From the NCBI GenBank assembly GCA_014843695.1, contig CM026404.1, positions 2,612,458 through 2,676,457 on the forward strand: DNA of 64,000 nucleotides, given 5' to 3'. Made by a program: the position numbers and the translations under genes. This stretch comes from Archivesica marissinica. Lineage: Eukaryota; Mollusca; Bivalvia; Venerida; Vesicomyidae. This document shows, piece by piece, positions 36,584 to 48,275 of the stretch. Every line of letters begins with the position of its first letter. Within the stretch, counting starts at the first letter, position 1. The notes under the pieces are model-generated. The model saw only the letters and a list, made by a program, of their open reading frames with translations. It did no database searches and was not told where the DNA came from.

Positions 36584-37965
36584 TACATTTCTACAAGATA
36601 TACACACTATCTCACCATATATACACACATTACTACAAGATATACACGCTGTCTCACCATATCTACATACACACCCTATATCACCATATCTGCATATATT
36701 ACAACAATATATATCCACTATCTCACCATATCTACATACATTTCTACAAGATATACGCACTATCTCACCATATATACATACATTGATACTAAATATACGC
36801 ACGTTCTCACCAAATCTACGTACATTACTACAAGATATAAGCACTATCTCACCAAATATACGTACATTACTACAAGATATACACGTTATATCACCATATA
36901 GAATTATTACAACAATAATATATATACACTATCTCACCATATCTACATACATTCTACAAGATATACACCACTATCTCACCAAATATACATACATTGATAC
37001 TAAATATACACACTATCTCACCATATTTACATTCATTACTACAAGATATACACACTATGTCACCATATCTACACACATTACTACAAGATCTACACACTAT
37101 ATCTCCATATCTACATACATTCCTACAAGATATACACACTATCTCACCATATATACATACATTACTACAAGATATACGCACTATCTCACCATATATACGT
37201 ACATTACTACAAGATATACACACTATCTCACCATATATACACACATTACTACAAGATATACACGCTGTCTCAACATATCTACATACATTACTACAATATA
37301 TACACACTATTTCACCATATTTACATACATTACTACAATATATATCCACTATCTCACCATATATACGTACATTTCTACAAGACATACACACTATCTCACC
37401 ATATATACATACATTACTACAAGATCTACGCACTATAGCACCATATATACGTACATTATTACAAGATATATCAACTATCTCACCATATTTACATACATTA
37501 CTACAAGACATACACAGTATCTCATTATATCTACATACATTATTACAAGATATACACACTGTCTCACCATATCTACATACATTAATACAATATATACACA
37601 CTATATAACATATCTGCATATATCACAACAATATATATCCACTATCTCACCATAACTACATACATTTCTACAAGATATACACACTATCACACCATATCAA
37701 TGTATATTACTACAATAACTACACACTGTCTCACCATATCTACATACATTACTACAAGATATACACACTATCTCACCATATCTACATACATTACTACAAG
37801 AAATTATTCACTATATCACCATATATACGTTCATTACTACAAGATCTAAACACTATCGCACCATATATACATTCATTACTACAAGATATACACACTATAT
37901 CACCATATCTACATATATTACTACAAGATATACGCACTATCGCACCATATCTACATAAATCCAGC
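36584..37965. repeat. Minisatellite, about 42-bp unit, diverged
   Basis: About 33 copies with core CATTACTACAAGATATACAC followed by ACTATCTCACCATATATACATA. Units differ at many positions, so this array is older or less homogenised than its neighbours. The left edge is cut by the gap. Long open frames on both strands reflect the unit composition. Confidence 0.93.
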
Positions 37966-38025
37966 ATCTTCCAACACAAAACATGGATCTTACCATAACA
38001 TTAGGTCGTCAGAACATGTATTACA

Positions 38026-38275
38026 CCGTAGCGTTTCAGTTTTTGTAACTAACGTTTCAATTTTTTGACAGTAACGTTTCAATTTCTGACACAAGCGTTT
38101 CAGTTTCTGACACTAGCGTTTCAGTTTTTACCCGTTAACACGTAATTCTCCATAGAGTCCGTTTCAGTTTTTGACACTAGCGTTTCAGTTTCTGACACAA
38201 GCGTTTCAATTTCTGACACAAGCGTTTCAGTTTTTGTCATTGTTATTACAGTTTTTGTCTCCGTCGTTTCTATAG
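38026..38275. repeat. Imperfect repeat, about 21-bp unit
   Basis: Several copies of GTTTCAGTTTTTGACACTAG and variants such as GTTTCAATTTCTGACACAAG, interrupted by unique sequence near 38120-38160. Confidence 0.85.
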
Positions 38276-38392
38276 GCGACGATACAAACGCATGTTTGTA
38301 GCGTTAATCTGATTTTTTTTTCGGATCACTACTCCGGTATGAGGTCGGACCATTAATTGAGTCGCGGATTCGTCATTGTCTCTTCGAGATCT

Positions 38393-39008
38393 TTCCGACG
38401 ATACCAAACAAGGCCAGTTTCATCGAAAGTTCATTTTTCTTCAAACTCAGTTACGATTAAAGGGAGATCATCAGTAATATAGATATATCGACTAATGATA
38501 GATCAAAATGAAGGGTAGCGTCGGACTCGTGACGTAGATACGCGTATATTAGAACTAACTTATAGTTACGTTTAAATATTTTTTTTATTTTCGTAAACGG
38601 GACTTTAAGAATATATCAAATCTTTAAACCGCTATATCTCTAAAAGTACTGGCCGTATAAATAAAGGAAAGATATCATCGTATGGGTCTGGCCGAGCTCT
38701 TTCCGACGATATCAAACACGGCCAGTTTCCTCTAAAGTTCATTTTTCTTCTAACTTATTTACGCTTAAAGGGAGCTAATCAGTATTATAGATATATCGAC
38801 TAATGATAGATCAAAATGAAGGGTAGCGTCGGACTCGTGACGTCGATACGCGTATATTAGAACTAACTTATAGTTACGTTTAAATATTTTTTTTATTTTC
38901 GAAATTGGGACTTTAAGAATATATCAAATCTTTAAATCGAGCTATCTCTAAAACTACTGGCCGTATAAATAAAGGAAAGATATGGTCGTATGGGTCTCGC
39001 CGAGCTAC
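38393..39008. repeat. Tandem duplication, 308-bp unit
   Basis: Two adjacent copies offset by 308 bp. Shared stretches include TTCCGACGAT, TATATCGACTAATGATAGAT, AGGGTAGCGTCGGACTCGTG and ACTTATAGTTACGTTTAAAT, with scattered differences. Confidence 0.93.
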
Positions 39009-40892
39009 GTCGATTTATATAGATTTCTACGCTCTAAGACCGAGTAGAAAAATTGATGATGTCTTAGGCCTAGTCTTTTAACTCCGTTATAAACAACGTA
39101 CGCGGCGCTACCCCTATATCTAATAATCGAATTATGAATATCCGTATAAATACTGATGTGCAGGCCCGGGCCTAATGTCAGCTACGCGCCTGTATGGTTC
39201 TGGAATTGGAGGGTATCCTGCAACAAAAATGAATTAACGAATGCACTTTTAGAGGCGTCACCCAGATTAATAAGGGGGTGGATGATAAATAAATAAGTAA
39301 GGCTAACGGATGAGCATATTGGAAAGCAACATTTTCCTGTAGCGACCACACAGGTGTCACACCAGTCTGGACGTATACATTCATAAGCCAATGTTCGAAC
39401 CCGAATCTCCGAGCGACGTCGTCTATCAAATAACGCATGTATTGCCATAAAATAGGCTTCGCGTGGAACTGATAGGCGTATTATGATAACAACATTGACA
39501 CATACGCATGTTCTCTACAACTGTAATAAAGGATGCGCGCTGTAACACCGATCACGTGATTAGCATCGGGGATGTAAATAATTTATACAAATTTAAGTTA
39601 GCACGATAGCGAAACGAGTATTTGACATTTAACATTTCTTAATTACATTTACTGATTTCGGCGTCGATTTGTAGTTATTCGTAATTAATTACCTTTAGAT
39701 TGTAAGGTGCATTCGGGACATATTTAACGACGCGAGATATTTAGAATTACCCGTATGAATGTGGCAGTCTGGCTCCTTGCTGTTTTCTCTTTAGATGCGG
39801 ATGACCTGGTGATTAAGTTATGTACGGGCTTATCAGATAATCCGTTATGAGAAATGCTGTTGGTCATACCTTTAGTTGGCATTGACAATATCTGTATGTG
39901 AACGTATTAATTAACTTAGAATCATGAACCAATTTGCCAAGCGATATTTATAATTAACTGTGCTAGAAATATTTATCGCATTCCTGATAAGGTTATTTAG
40001 GGTCAACTGACAAATTTGCAACGCGATATTTATAATTAGCTGCGTCAGTGTTTGGTTCCGTGCTTAAGTATTTCTATGGCATTCCATGACACTAATGACG
40101 TATTTTGTAGTAAATACTGTTGTAAACGGATTTAGCCTTCATTTTGTGTACTGCTGGTGTTGGGGGAGTTGCTTAACTGAGATGTATCGTACGGTTGTAG
40201 CTGGGCTACGTGTCTTGAAGAAGGGCATGGAACAATGCCTAATCGGACATTTATATTAATCGTTGAATCACTCTATACGATAAAATATGTGTACTTTATT
40301 CGTGTTTCATATACGCTATGGCTATGACGTGTCTAGTGACATGGCCCTCTAAAACGTACATTACGGATTATTAATAATATATCTCGTTTTTATGGAATTA
40401 TACGTAACGAGGTAAGATATATATTATTCATTTTCGTACATAGGTTAAGTTTGTATATAGAGTATAATTATGATTTCTTACTCGATAAAAACGTACGCCT
40501 AGCTCGAATAATATAATGAACTTACCCGTATATTCGTTGAAGCCGCTTGAGTACTAAGACCGTTCTAATAGGACTATATTTATATAGAAGCGTTGGTTAT
40601 TTATGGATCGGTTCGTAGTCTATATTTATAGAATGGTACGAGATCGCTATTTATAAAGCTATTACCAATAGGCTATATAGTGACGCGTATACGAAAAAAA
40701 GCAAAGAGCTCTGTAGTGGTGGCGTATACGCAACAACCAAAGAGATCGGTAGTTGCGCGATATATCATCAATAGGCTCTATAGTGACGCGCACTCGCGTG
40801 ACGTACTTCATATTCCCTTATATGCAAATGAGTTACTATAAATAGAAAAAGCAAAGAGCTGCATGTACTACTTATTGACACATAATAGTCTC
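39009..40892. other. Low-repeat sequence, no recognised gene
   Basis: The longest tract in this contig free of arrays, with more CG dinucleotides than the surroundings. A minus-strand 86-codon frame (39178-39438) includes a GGTTCGAAC box but matches no protein I know. It may be a degraded tRNA-derived repeat. Confidence 0.45.
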
Positions 40893-41052
40893 TCGTAACG
40901 CTTCTCTCTCCCTCGTAACGCTTCTCTCCCCCTCGTAACGCTTCTCTCTCCCTCGTAACGCTTCTCTCTCCCTCGTAACGCTTATCTCTCCATCGTAACG
41001 CTTCTCTCTCCCTCGTAACGCTTCTCTCTCCCTCGTAACGCTTCTCTCTCCC
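40893..41052. repeat. Minisatellite, 20-bp unit, seeded in SINE family 1
   Basis: Eight copies of CTTCTCTCTCCCTCGTAACG. The SINE family 1 body reads CTTCTCTCTCCCTCGTGGCG at the equivalent position (minus strand of 27448-27470), and the array is followed directly by the rest of that SINE. Confidence 0.93.
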
Positions 41053-41160
41053 TCATGGCGATGGATTCCATCAGGAATGATGTCTCGAGAATAATTAATA
41101 TAAGTTGTAGGAACTTGTTTCTGATTCGAGCTCAAATAAATGTGTATAAATTAACACTAG
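41053..41160 (+). mobile_element. SINE family 1 tail
   Basis: TCATGGCGATGGATTCCATC then AGGAATGATGTCTCGAGA and a tail ending AAATAAATGTGTATAAA. It continues from the 20-bp array, so array and tail are one expanded SINE copy. Confidence 0.85.
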
Positions 41161-41177
41161 ATATGTGTATTACCTAT

Positions 41178-41333
41178 GCATCCTCTCTCTCATTCGTGTG
41201 AGAGGAAGCCGGTGAAACCCAACCTGTCCGATCTGGCGACCACTATACCATCACACATACTTAGTGGTCCGAGAATCGAACCCGGGTTGCATTGGTGAAA
41301 GGCGAGCGTGGTAACCACTGCACTAATCGGACA
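41178..41333 (-). mobile_element. SINE family 2 copy with tRNA-Glu-like head
   Basis: On the minus strand the head is GTCCGATTAGTGCAGTGGTT then ACCACGCTCGCCTTTCACC, with B-box GGGTTCGATTC. The TTTCACC anticodon-loop wording resembles tRNA-Glu (TTC). The body has GGTCGCCAGATCGGACAGGT and CCGGCTTCCTCTCACACG. Confidence 0.85.
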
Positions 41334-41371
41334 CTGTAATGAACCATAATGAAACCCTATGCTTACAAATA

Positions 41372-41568
41372 CGATCCCAGCATGGCATACTAACCTGATC
41401 CCAGCATGGCATACTAACTTGATCCCAGCATGGCATACTAACTTGATCCCAGCATGGCATACTAACTTGATCCCAGCATGGCATACTAACTTGATCCCAG
41501 CATGGCATACTAACTTGATCCCAGCATGGCATACTAACTTGATCCCAGCATGGCATACTAACTTGATC
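41372..41568. repeat. Minisatellite, 24-bp unit
   Basis: Eight copies with core GATCCCAGCATGGCATACTA followed by ACTT. Confidence 0.95.
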
Positions 41569-42300
41569 TATTTGACTTGTTTACGAACCAGTAAAGAATG
41601 CTCCTATAAAATCAACCAATGTCACAAATGTCACTGCGTAGTTAGATACCATAGACTGTAATATGACATCAATAGGTTATATTAAACTGAGCCAAGTTCA
41701 ACTAACAAACGAGAAAGTTTGATTAAATGAATGTGTACTGAATGTTTGTAGTAGTTTACTGCAATATGCTTGTATGATGGCTGTATATACGTCATAAGAC
41801 ATGTGGTTGATCTCTGGTCTATTTCAACGAGTTGATGTATGTTCAATGTGGAATGATAGGTATCTTGTGCAGTTCTGTATATTGCATACATGAGAAGTGG
41901 TCATATTAGCGATACTATACTTCATCGTGTGTATTTCTGCTTACAAACTGACTTAACCGATACCATTGAATCGGCACCAAGTGGCAGTGGTCTCTGACTC
42001 CAGTAATGGTGTAAGCAGTGTGTGATTGAAAAGGTCACTGTATCCAATATCTTGCTTAGTACACAATGCACAGCGTACGTAATACGGAGAAAGCTTGAGC
42101 GAGCCAAAGGCCAACTCAGACATGTGTCGTCTATAGATAGCATGTACCAGATATGTGTACATGTATACACATTATACACGAAAAAGTACACATTGCTTAC
42201 ATATCAATTGTCACAATTTACATTACATCTACTCAAATAAGTTTACATGGACCGATTACTGCTCAGTGTTGCTATCAATTACAAGATGTCACAAGTGCTG
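41569..42300. other. No recognised feature
   Basis: Short overlapping frames on both strands without recognisable similarity. Confidence 0.5.
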
Positions 42301-42520
42301 TTGAATATAAGTGTATACGTTTCCTGAAATAATTATTTAACGTCTATTGGTGTTGATCTAGTGTTGTTCTGTGTTGAATATAACTATATACGTTTCCTGA
42401 AATAATTATTTAACGTCTATTGGTGTTGATCTAGTGTTGTTCTGTGTTCAATATAACTATATACGTTTCCTGAAATAATTATTTAACGTCTATTGGTGTT
42501 GATCTAATGCTGTTTTAGTG
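42301..42520. repeat. Tandem repeat, 73-bp unit, three copies
   Basis: Copies begin at 42301, 42374 and 42447, each with ATACGTTTCCTGAAATAATT and ATTTAACGTCTATTGGTGTT. Confidence 0.95.
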
Positions 42521-42758
42521 TTGTTCTAGTGTTGTTAGTGTTGAAATTAATAATCGTTAATTGGCATCATTCTGTACATGTATATCTTTATTTTATGTTT
42601 TTGGATGAAATATAGAAATTGATCAGTGAAATAAACGTAAAGCAGTGAAATAACACATTTTATAAGTCATTGCTTTGAGCGTGTGGTATCTAGCCGCTGC
42701 ATGTCAGCGTTTTCGGACTCAAGCTGTCAGTGACGTCATTTGTGACGACTATTATGAC

Positions 42759-42868
42759 GTTACTTATGGTCGTATAAGCACGACGTTCTAGCGCCATTCG
42801 TCGCATGTTGATTGCGTTATTTATGGTCGTATAAGCACGACGTTCTAGCGCCATTCGTCGCATGTTGC
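42759..42868. repeat. Direct repeat, 57-bp spacing, two copies
   Basis: Both copies contain TATGGTCGTATAAGCACGAC and GTTCTAGCGCCATTCGTCGC. Confidence 0.93.
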
Positions 42869-43267
42869 ATTGTTTTCTATCATAAAAACACCGTTCAGCC
42901 TAACATAAAATGAACATTTGTTTGCTTAAAAGTGAAACTAATATCTCACTTATGAACATACAAAGCTATTATTGTATATCGTGGCTAGGGCCACTCGTGA
43001 TAATAATTCTTCAATGTTCATTCGGTGAAGTATAATCCGATCACACACTGAAGCAAACACATATCATCTTAATAGTCCTAAGATGTCAAACCCCTAGCGG
43101 ATATAGTCATGTTCCTTCTATAAAGTCTATTTCAGTAATTGATTTTTACTACAACACTCTATTGGATTTCCTCGTTGATAGATCGTGCCTATTTGATATT
43201 TTTTGACTAGCATTTTTTCTTTAATTGAAGTGACGAAGATACTTATATTCCTCCGTAGCACATTTCT
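42869..43267. other. Spacer with one short dispersed motif
   Basis: AGATGTCAAACCCCTAGCGG at about 43080 is another copy of the dispersed GCGGGG element edge. Otherwise nothing is recognised. Confidence 0.5.
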
Positions 43268-43632
43268 TGCCTCTTGTCTCTCCTGCACATTGCCTCTTGT
43301 CTCTCCTGCACATTGCCTCTTGTCTCTCCTGCACATTGCCTCTTGTCTCTCCTGCACATTGTCTCTTGTCTCTCCTGCACATTGCCTCTTGTCTCTCCTG
43401 CACATTGCCTCTTGTCTCTCCTGCACATTGCCTCTTGTCTCTCCTGCACATTGCCTCTTGTCTCTCCTGCACATTGCCTCTTGTCTCTCCTGCACACTGC
43501 CTCTTGTCTCTCCTGCACATTGCCTCTTGTCTCTCCTGCACATTGTCTCTTGTCTCTCATGCACATTGCCTCGTGTCTCTCCTGCACATTGCCTCTTGTC
43601 TATCCTGCACATTGCCTCTTGTCTCTCCTGCA
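43268..43632. repeat. Minisatellite, 23-bp unit, seeded in SINE family 1
   Basis: About 16 copies of TTGCCTCTTGTCTCTCCTGC then ACA. The SINE family 1 body reads GTTGCCTCTTCTCTCTCCCT at this position, and the array continues directly into the rest of that SINE (GGATTCCATCAGGAATGGAG). The frames on both strands are open because the unit lacks stops, not because of coding. Confidence 0.93.
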
Positions 43633-43706
43633 TTGTGGTGGATTCCATCAGGAATGGAGTTTTGAGAACTTGGTTCGCAATCGAGCTAAAATAAATTTAT
43701 AAAAGT
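43633..43706 (+). mobile_element. SINE family 1 tail
   Basis: GTGGATTCCATCAGGAATGG followed by TTCGCAATCGAGCTAAAATA and AATTTATAAAAG. It is the 3' end of the SINE copy whose body expanded into the 23-bp array. Confidence 0.85.
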
Positions 43707-44269
43707 AAAGTAACACATGCATTATACATAGCCATTCTACAAATGAGAATTATAAAAAGTTACCATTTTGCAACACGTGAAACTATGTAGCAGTAGTTAA
43801 TCGTCACACTAAACAAACATATTTAAAATACTACTGGTTATTATTATGTCACGGTAACGTACACTATCACGCAAACTAGAATATGTTTTACGAAATCACA
43901 ACAACCTCTTATCAGATCGAGGGTGGGTGGATTATCAGCTTTTACATCAAACTTTTAAATTATCACAGATAATGAAAGATTTTCCATATACTATAGCTCT
44001 GATGCCATCATACATGCAATAATCTGTAATGACATGCATTCCATCCTCAACAGCACTACACAATGGACATGTTCGATTCTGTACACGAAGGGCCAACTGG
44101 CGTAGCTAGCTTTATGGTAAGTTGAGAAAAGAGTGTCGACATTGATCTAATAAACACATTTCGTTTCCGGAAGTATGCTTTACCGGAAATCACTACCGTG
44201 ACATGGTGATACCGGCTGAGCGTTCTATGTGATATATTAAATAGACCTACGTCATCTCGAATCAAATAC
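43707..44269. other. No recognised feature
   Basis: AT-rich sequence without recognisable repeats or frames. Confidence 0.5.
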
Positions 44270-44560
44270 AGACGGATCTGTAGTCCAGTGGTAACACGCT
44301 GGACTGGTAATCCATGGATCGCAGGATCGATCCCCGCAATAAAATTAACAGTCTTTCAGATGGGACTTGAAACCGAGGTCTCGTGTCGGTGATGTACACC
44401 GTGCACGTAAAAGAACCAGACGAGACTCTGGAAGGGATCTCTGTCTGTATCATTTCACTATCCTCCAAAAATCTAAAATGACTAATCTCTTCAGGAGGCG
44501 TCGTTCATATGGGCAACCGGTAGCGACGATAAATAAACGTAAACGCACACACACGTACTC
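44270..44560 (+). mobile_element. SINE with tRNA-Thr-like head, copy 2
   Basis: Aligns along its whole length with 20010-20300: CAGACGGATCTGTAGTCCAG, TGGACTGGTAATCCA, then AAAAGAACCAGACGAGACTC, CTTCAGGAGGCGTCGTTCAT and AATAAACGTAAACGCACA. The paired CCGTCTG end is lost in this copy. Confidence 0.82.
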
Positions 44561-46953
44561 GAATCAAACGAGATTTACTGACGACATTCATCAGTAAGTA
44601 TTTTTTCCAAATCTATAAAAAAATAGAACGTACATTTCATTTTCAGCTACCAATCTTAAATTGAAGTTTACGTAGAAAATACAATAGGAACACAATGAAA
44701 CCAAATAAGCAAGAAAGTGGCGAGAGATACTGGTCCGATTCTTGGAGCCCTGTCTAACATTTGCTAGAGATACGGGAGTCCAATTTCCTTATATATACAT
44801 GTAATGGATATTATTGCCGGGTCCGTTTCTCTAGCAAATGATGGGGATATAAGCGAGAGATACGGACTCGTATATCTAGCAACTGTCAATATACAAAGCT
44901 AGAGATACGGACTCGTCAATATACAAAGAAGCCACGAAAAAGCACTAGCTTCACTGGCGCTCAATTGGGCGCTCACATTTTTGATAGTCGAATAAAATCA
45001 ACATCGGCCATATTATGGTACAGTATAAACATTTTTCGGGAAATAAAATACATGCCAATTGAACGAATGTATTAACATAACACATCATTGGAAATAGTTT
45101 ATTTTCAATAATTGCAATTGAAATAGGCTCGGCGTAAAAAGAAAAATGACTGCCATTATTATTCCGTTTACAGAAAACTTAGTAACCATGCGTACCTGCA
45201 AACTCGTAAACATGATAAGATAAGATACCTTTTATTTTGAGTCGGCAAGATATAAACAGTACAACACACACTCTTAGTCAGCTTTTGAACCGACTATATA
45301 ACATACAGTATAATGGTAACAATTGTACCATTGGCGTACCGATAATCGGCCGTCTAATGCTTTTCGGTGAATGTCTTCTAGTCATTCTCTTTTATGGCAA
45401 GTGGAATAATATTACTAAGTAAAATAATAATTTCTGCATTTAATGCATTTGTCTAAACTGCGATTGCATAACAAATGTTCAAAATAAAATATACTTTCAC
45501 TTGCTTGTGTGATTTCAACATGGCGTCGAAAAATGTACCTATTATCGGCCGTCCTTGAAAATTCATGTAACAGAAATGTTGATTACAGTTAAGTTCCAAA
45601 AAGTTAATTAGCATTGGGCATAGTAATAAGTGTTACTCGAAACGTAGGAATTTAGCACTCAACAAATTATGATTACTCCTCAATATGAGGTAAGTTGTGA
45701 CATGGAGAGAAATGTCACTTAATGTGAAGAGTGGCACACCATACTGTCTTACTACCGATTTTACTGGCAAACCCATGTCTCTAACATCATGATATGCATA
45801 AGTTGGATTTGGAAAAAAATTGATGAAACTGAATTAGCAATAGTAAATATATTGGACAATAGTATTTTTGAAGAAAAAATGTTAAAAAGCTTTAAGAGAA
45901 ACACTATATTTGAATTGACCTGTAAAATGCGCATTGTGACATTGTCGCACAACTGACGCAACAACGACCTTCCTCGGCAGACGATGCAATTTCTCAGTTT
46001 ACAAAAACAAACACATATTTCTTTATATTGACCTCTGTTTAAGGCAACACATAAATGGGATTAATGAAAACATCAACATTTGCATACTCTCAAATAAAAT
46101 GTGAAAATTGATCTGCTTTACGCGCAGTTTGCTCTTTGATAAGTAATATGTGAACCATAAGTACCAAAAGCAGCTGTTTTAAATAGAAATGACATCATTC
46201 GCGTTCCGGATGTAAACAAAAATCGCGTGAATAAACAAAGGCCGAAAATAGGTACCGGCCGATATCAGAGATGTTGACGATACACCAGCTATACAATTAG
46301 AATCACTGATAATTATTAATTAAATATGCATATATTCTACTTATTTAATTTTATTTCTAAGACAAATGTTGAAAAATGGTAAAAAATAACTACGTTGTGT
46401 TTACGTATGTAAGACCATTAATGTGTTTGTTAGCCATAACTACTATTAAACTATTTAAAAAAAAAAAAAAAAACTATTCCATTTCCGCCTTCACAGTACA
46501 GTACACTGTTTTAGTACAAACAACTAAATCCTTCGGGTTCTATTTTTAAAGTTGAGTTAGTGGGTGCTCTTTGGGGTAGAAATAAAGTGCCAAGGGCAGA
46601 ACACTCTAATAACTATTTTAAAATTGAAGTTTATTATTATTTAGGTAAATGATGCGTTATCCTTTAAAATAAATTATAAGTGTTTATATACATTAAATAT
46701 CCACACGTATGCAGTAAATGTACACCTGCCTTTAGGGGAAAGGATCTTGTGTAACCCAATTAGTAATTCTAATTAATGACATGGAACCCATCCCTTCTTC
46801 AACTTTATAGTTCAAGTTCTTGAAGTTCTTCACGACTTCAGCTGTTCAGTGGGTTGGGGATAGAGGCAGTAATCCCACAAAACAGGTGGCAGTAAACTAA
46901 AGCTGAACAGTAGAATACTCTTCAATTGAAGATCAAATTTAACCCTAATGCCC
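44561..46953. other. Low-repeat intergenic sequence
   Basis: About 2.4 kb without arrays. A short repeated phrase CTAGAGATACGGACTCG appears near 44850-44915. A run of about 16 A is near 46458. No gene recognised on either strand. Confidence 0.5.
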
Positions 46954-47013
46954 AGATTACTGCCAATTGTCCCAAGATTACTGCCAATTGTCCCAAGATT
47001 ACTGCCAATTGTA
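46954..47013. repeat. Short tandem repeat, 21-bp unit, three copies
   Basis: AGATTACTGCCAATTGTCCC repeated at 21-bp spacing. Confidence 0.9.
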
Positions 47014-47112
47014 TATTTCGTTACTGCCTCTATTGTTAACGTGTTCTATTTCCGAACAATCAGTTTCTGATTATGACTAGCAGGTCGCTTTCTTTTTTAG
47101 GGACAAACTCAA

Positions 47113-47275
47113 TCACGATGTATCCCATGCGGATAGAGGTAGGCAATATGGAATTAGTTGCCTTGCCGAAAACCACAATCGTAATGTCTACAGCTACATG
47201 CATGATGCAAGCGCGAACCACAGGCCTCTCACACCTGAGGTGAACGTGCTACCATTGCACTATCATGACTTCTTC
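47113..47275 (-). mobile_element. SINE family 1, diverged copy
   Basis: Minus-strand head GAAGTCATGATAGTGCAATG then GTAGCACGTTCACCTCAGG and body CTGTAGACATTACGATTGTG. It is more diverged than the copies at 27 and 29 kb. It lies head to head with the next copy. Confidence 0.75.
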
Positions 47276-47407
47276 TTCCATTAAAGAACTAACACCTTCT
47301 AGTGTGTACTCGTACTGACACAGCATGGTGCAAACTGAATCTACATGTATATACTGCGTTGCCACAGGTCGGTTAAAACTTAAAAAATGTTCCATAGTCA
47401 TAGTATT

Positions 47408-47560
47408 GAAGCGATGATCATTGTAGTGCAGTGGTAGCTTCAAGTGTGATAGGCATGTGGTTCACACCAAGCTGTAACTGATATGATTGTGCTATTCGAC
47501 AAACCACTTATTCTTAATTCCACTTTGACTCGCTTTCTGGGTAGGTTGCATTTGGATTGT
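47408..47560 (+). mobile_element. SINE family 1, diverged copy
   Basis: Head ATTGTAGTGCAGTGGTAGCT, B-box-like GTGGTTCACACC and ATATGATTGTGCTATTCGAC. The 3' part is not clearly recognisable. Confidence 0.6.
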
Positions 47561-47717
47561 GTGTCCCAAAATAATAAAAAATGGGACAATTACACAAAGG
47601 GTGTGCTGCATTGTATGTATATACATAGATGTTTAGGTTTCTACCCAGGAAATGTGGGTTGTCTTCTTCACCACAACAGACTGACTTTGTATGACAGGCA
47701 GGCAGCAGGCGGACAGA

Positions 47718-48012
47718 CAGATCTATATAGATAGATAGATAGACAGGTAGTAGACAGGTATGTAGATAGGTAGATATATAGGTGAATAGGCAGGTAGATA
47801 GGTAGGTAGATAGACAGGTAGGTAGACAGGTATGTAGATAGGTAGATAACAGGTAGGTATATATATAGGTAGGTAGGTAGATAGGTACAGATAGATAGGT
47901 AGGTAGATACTAGATAGGTAGATAGATAGGCAGGTAAATAAATAGGTATGTAGATAGATAGGTATGTAGACAGATAGGTAGATATATAGATAGGTAGATA
48001 GATAGGTACAGG
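47718..48012. repeat. Tetranucleotide microsatellite (TAGA/TAGG/CAGG)n
   Basis: Interrupted tract of TAGATAGGTAGGTAGATAGA type over about 290 bp. Confidence 0.95.
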
Positions 48013-48275
48013 CCTATCTGAGGGTCATGACATGAAGCTGTCAATGGTTGTGCAGCTTACTACTGACTTTGACTGGGGAAGGCTGTGCTGAGTCTGATAG
48101 CATATGTGAAGATGGAGCTCTGGTAACATAGAGTCCTAGCAAAAGGTACCAGGTAGGTGGGTCCATGTCCTCTAACATAATTTATCGGTATGAAGTATGT
48201 GATTGTGATAGGTACATCAAATAGCCTGTACACGATTCTATGCTTCATTACCTAAGCCTGTGCTCAATGTTCCTG

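Noticed and set aside
28914..41333. tRNA-Ser-like and tRNA-Glu-like sequences (29.1 and 41.3 kb) as true tRNA genes
   Set aside because: Both lead into SINE bodies, and the first has an exact 11-bp target-site duplication around the whole element.
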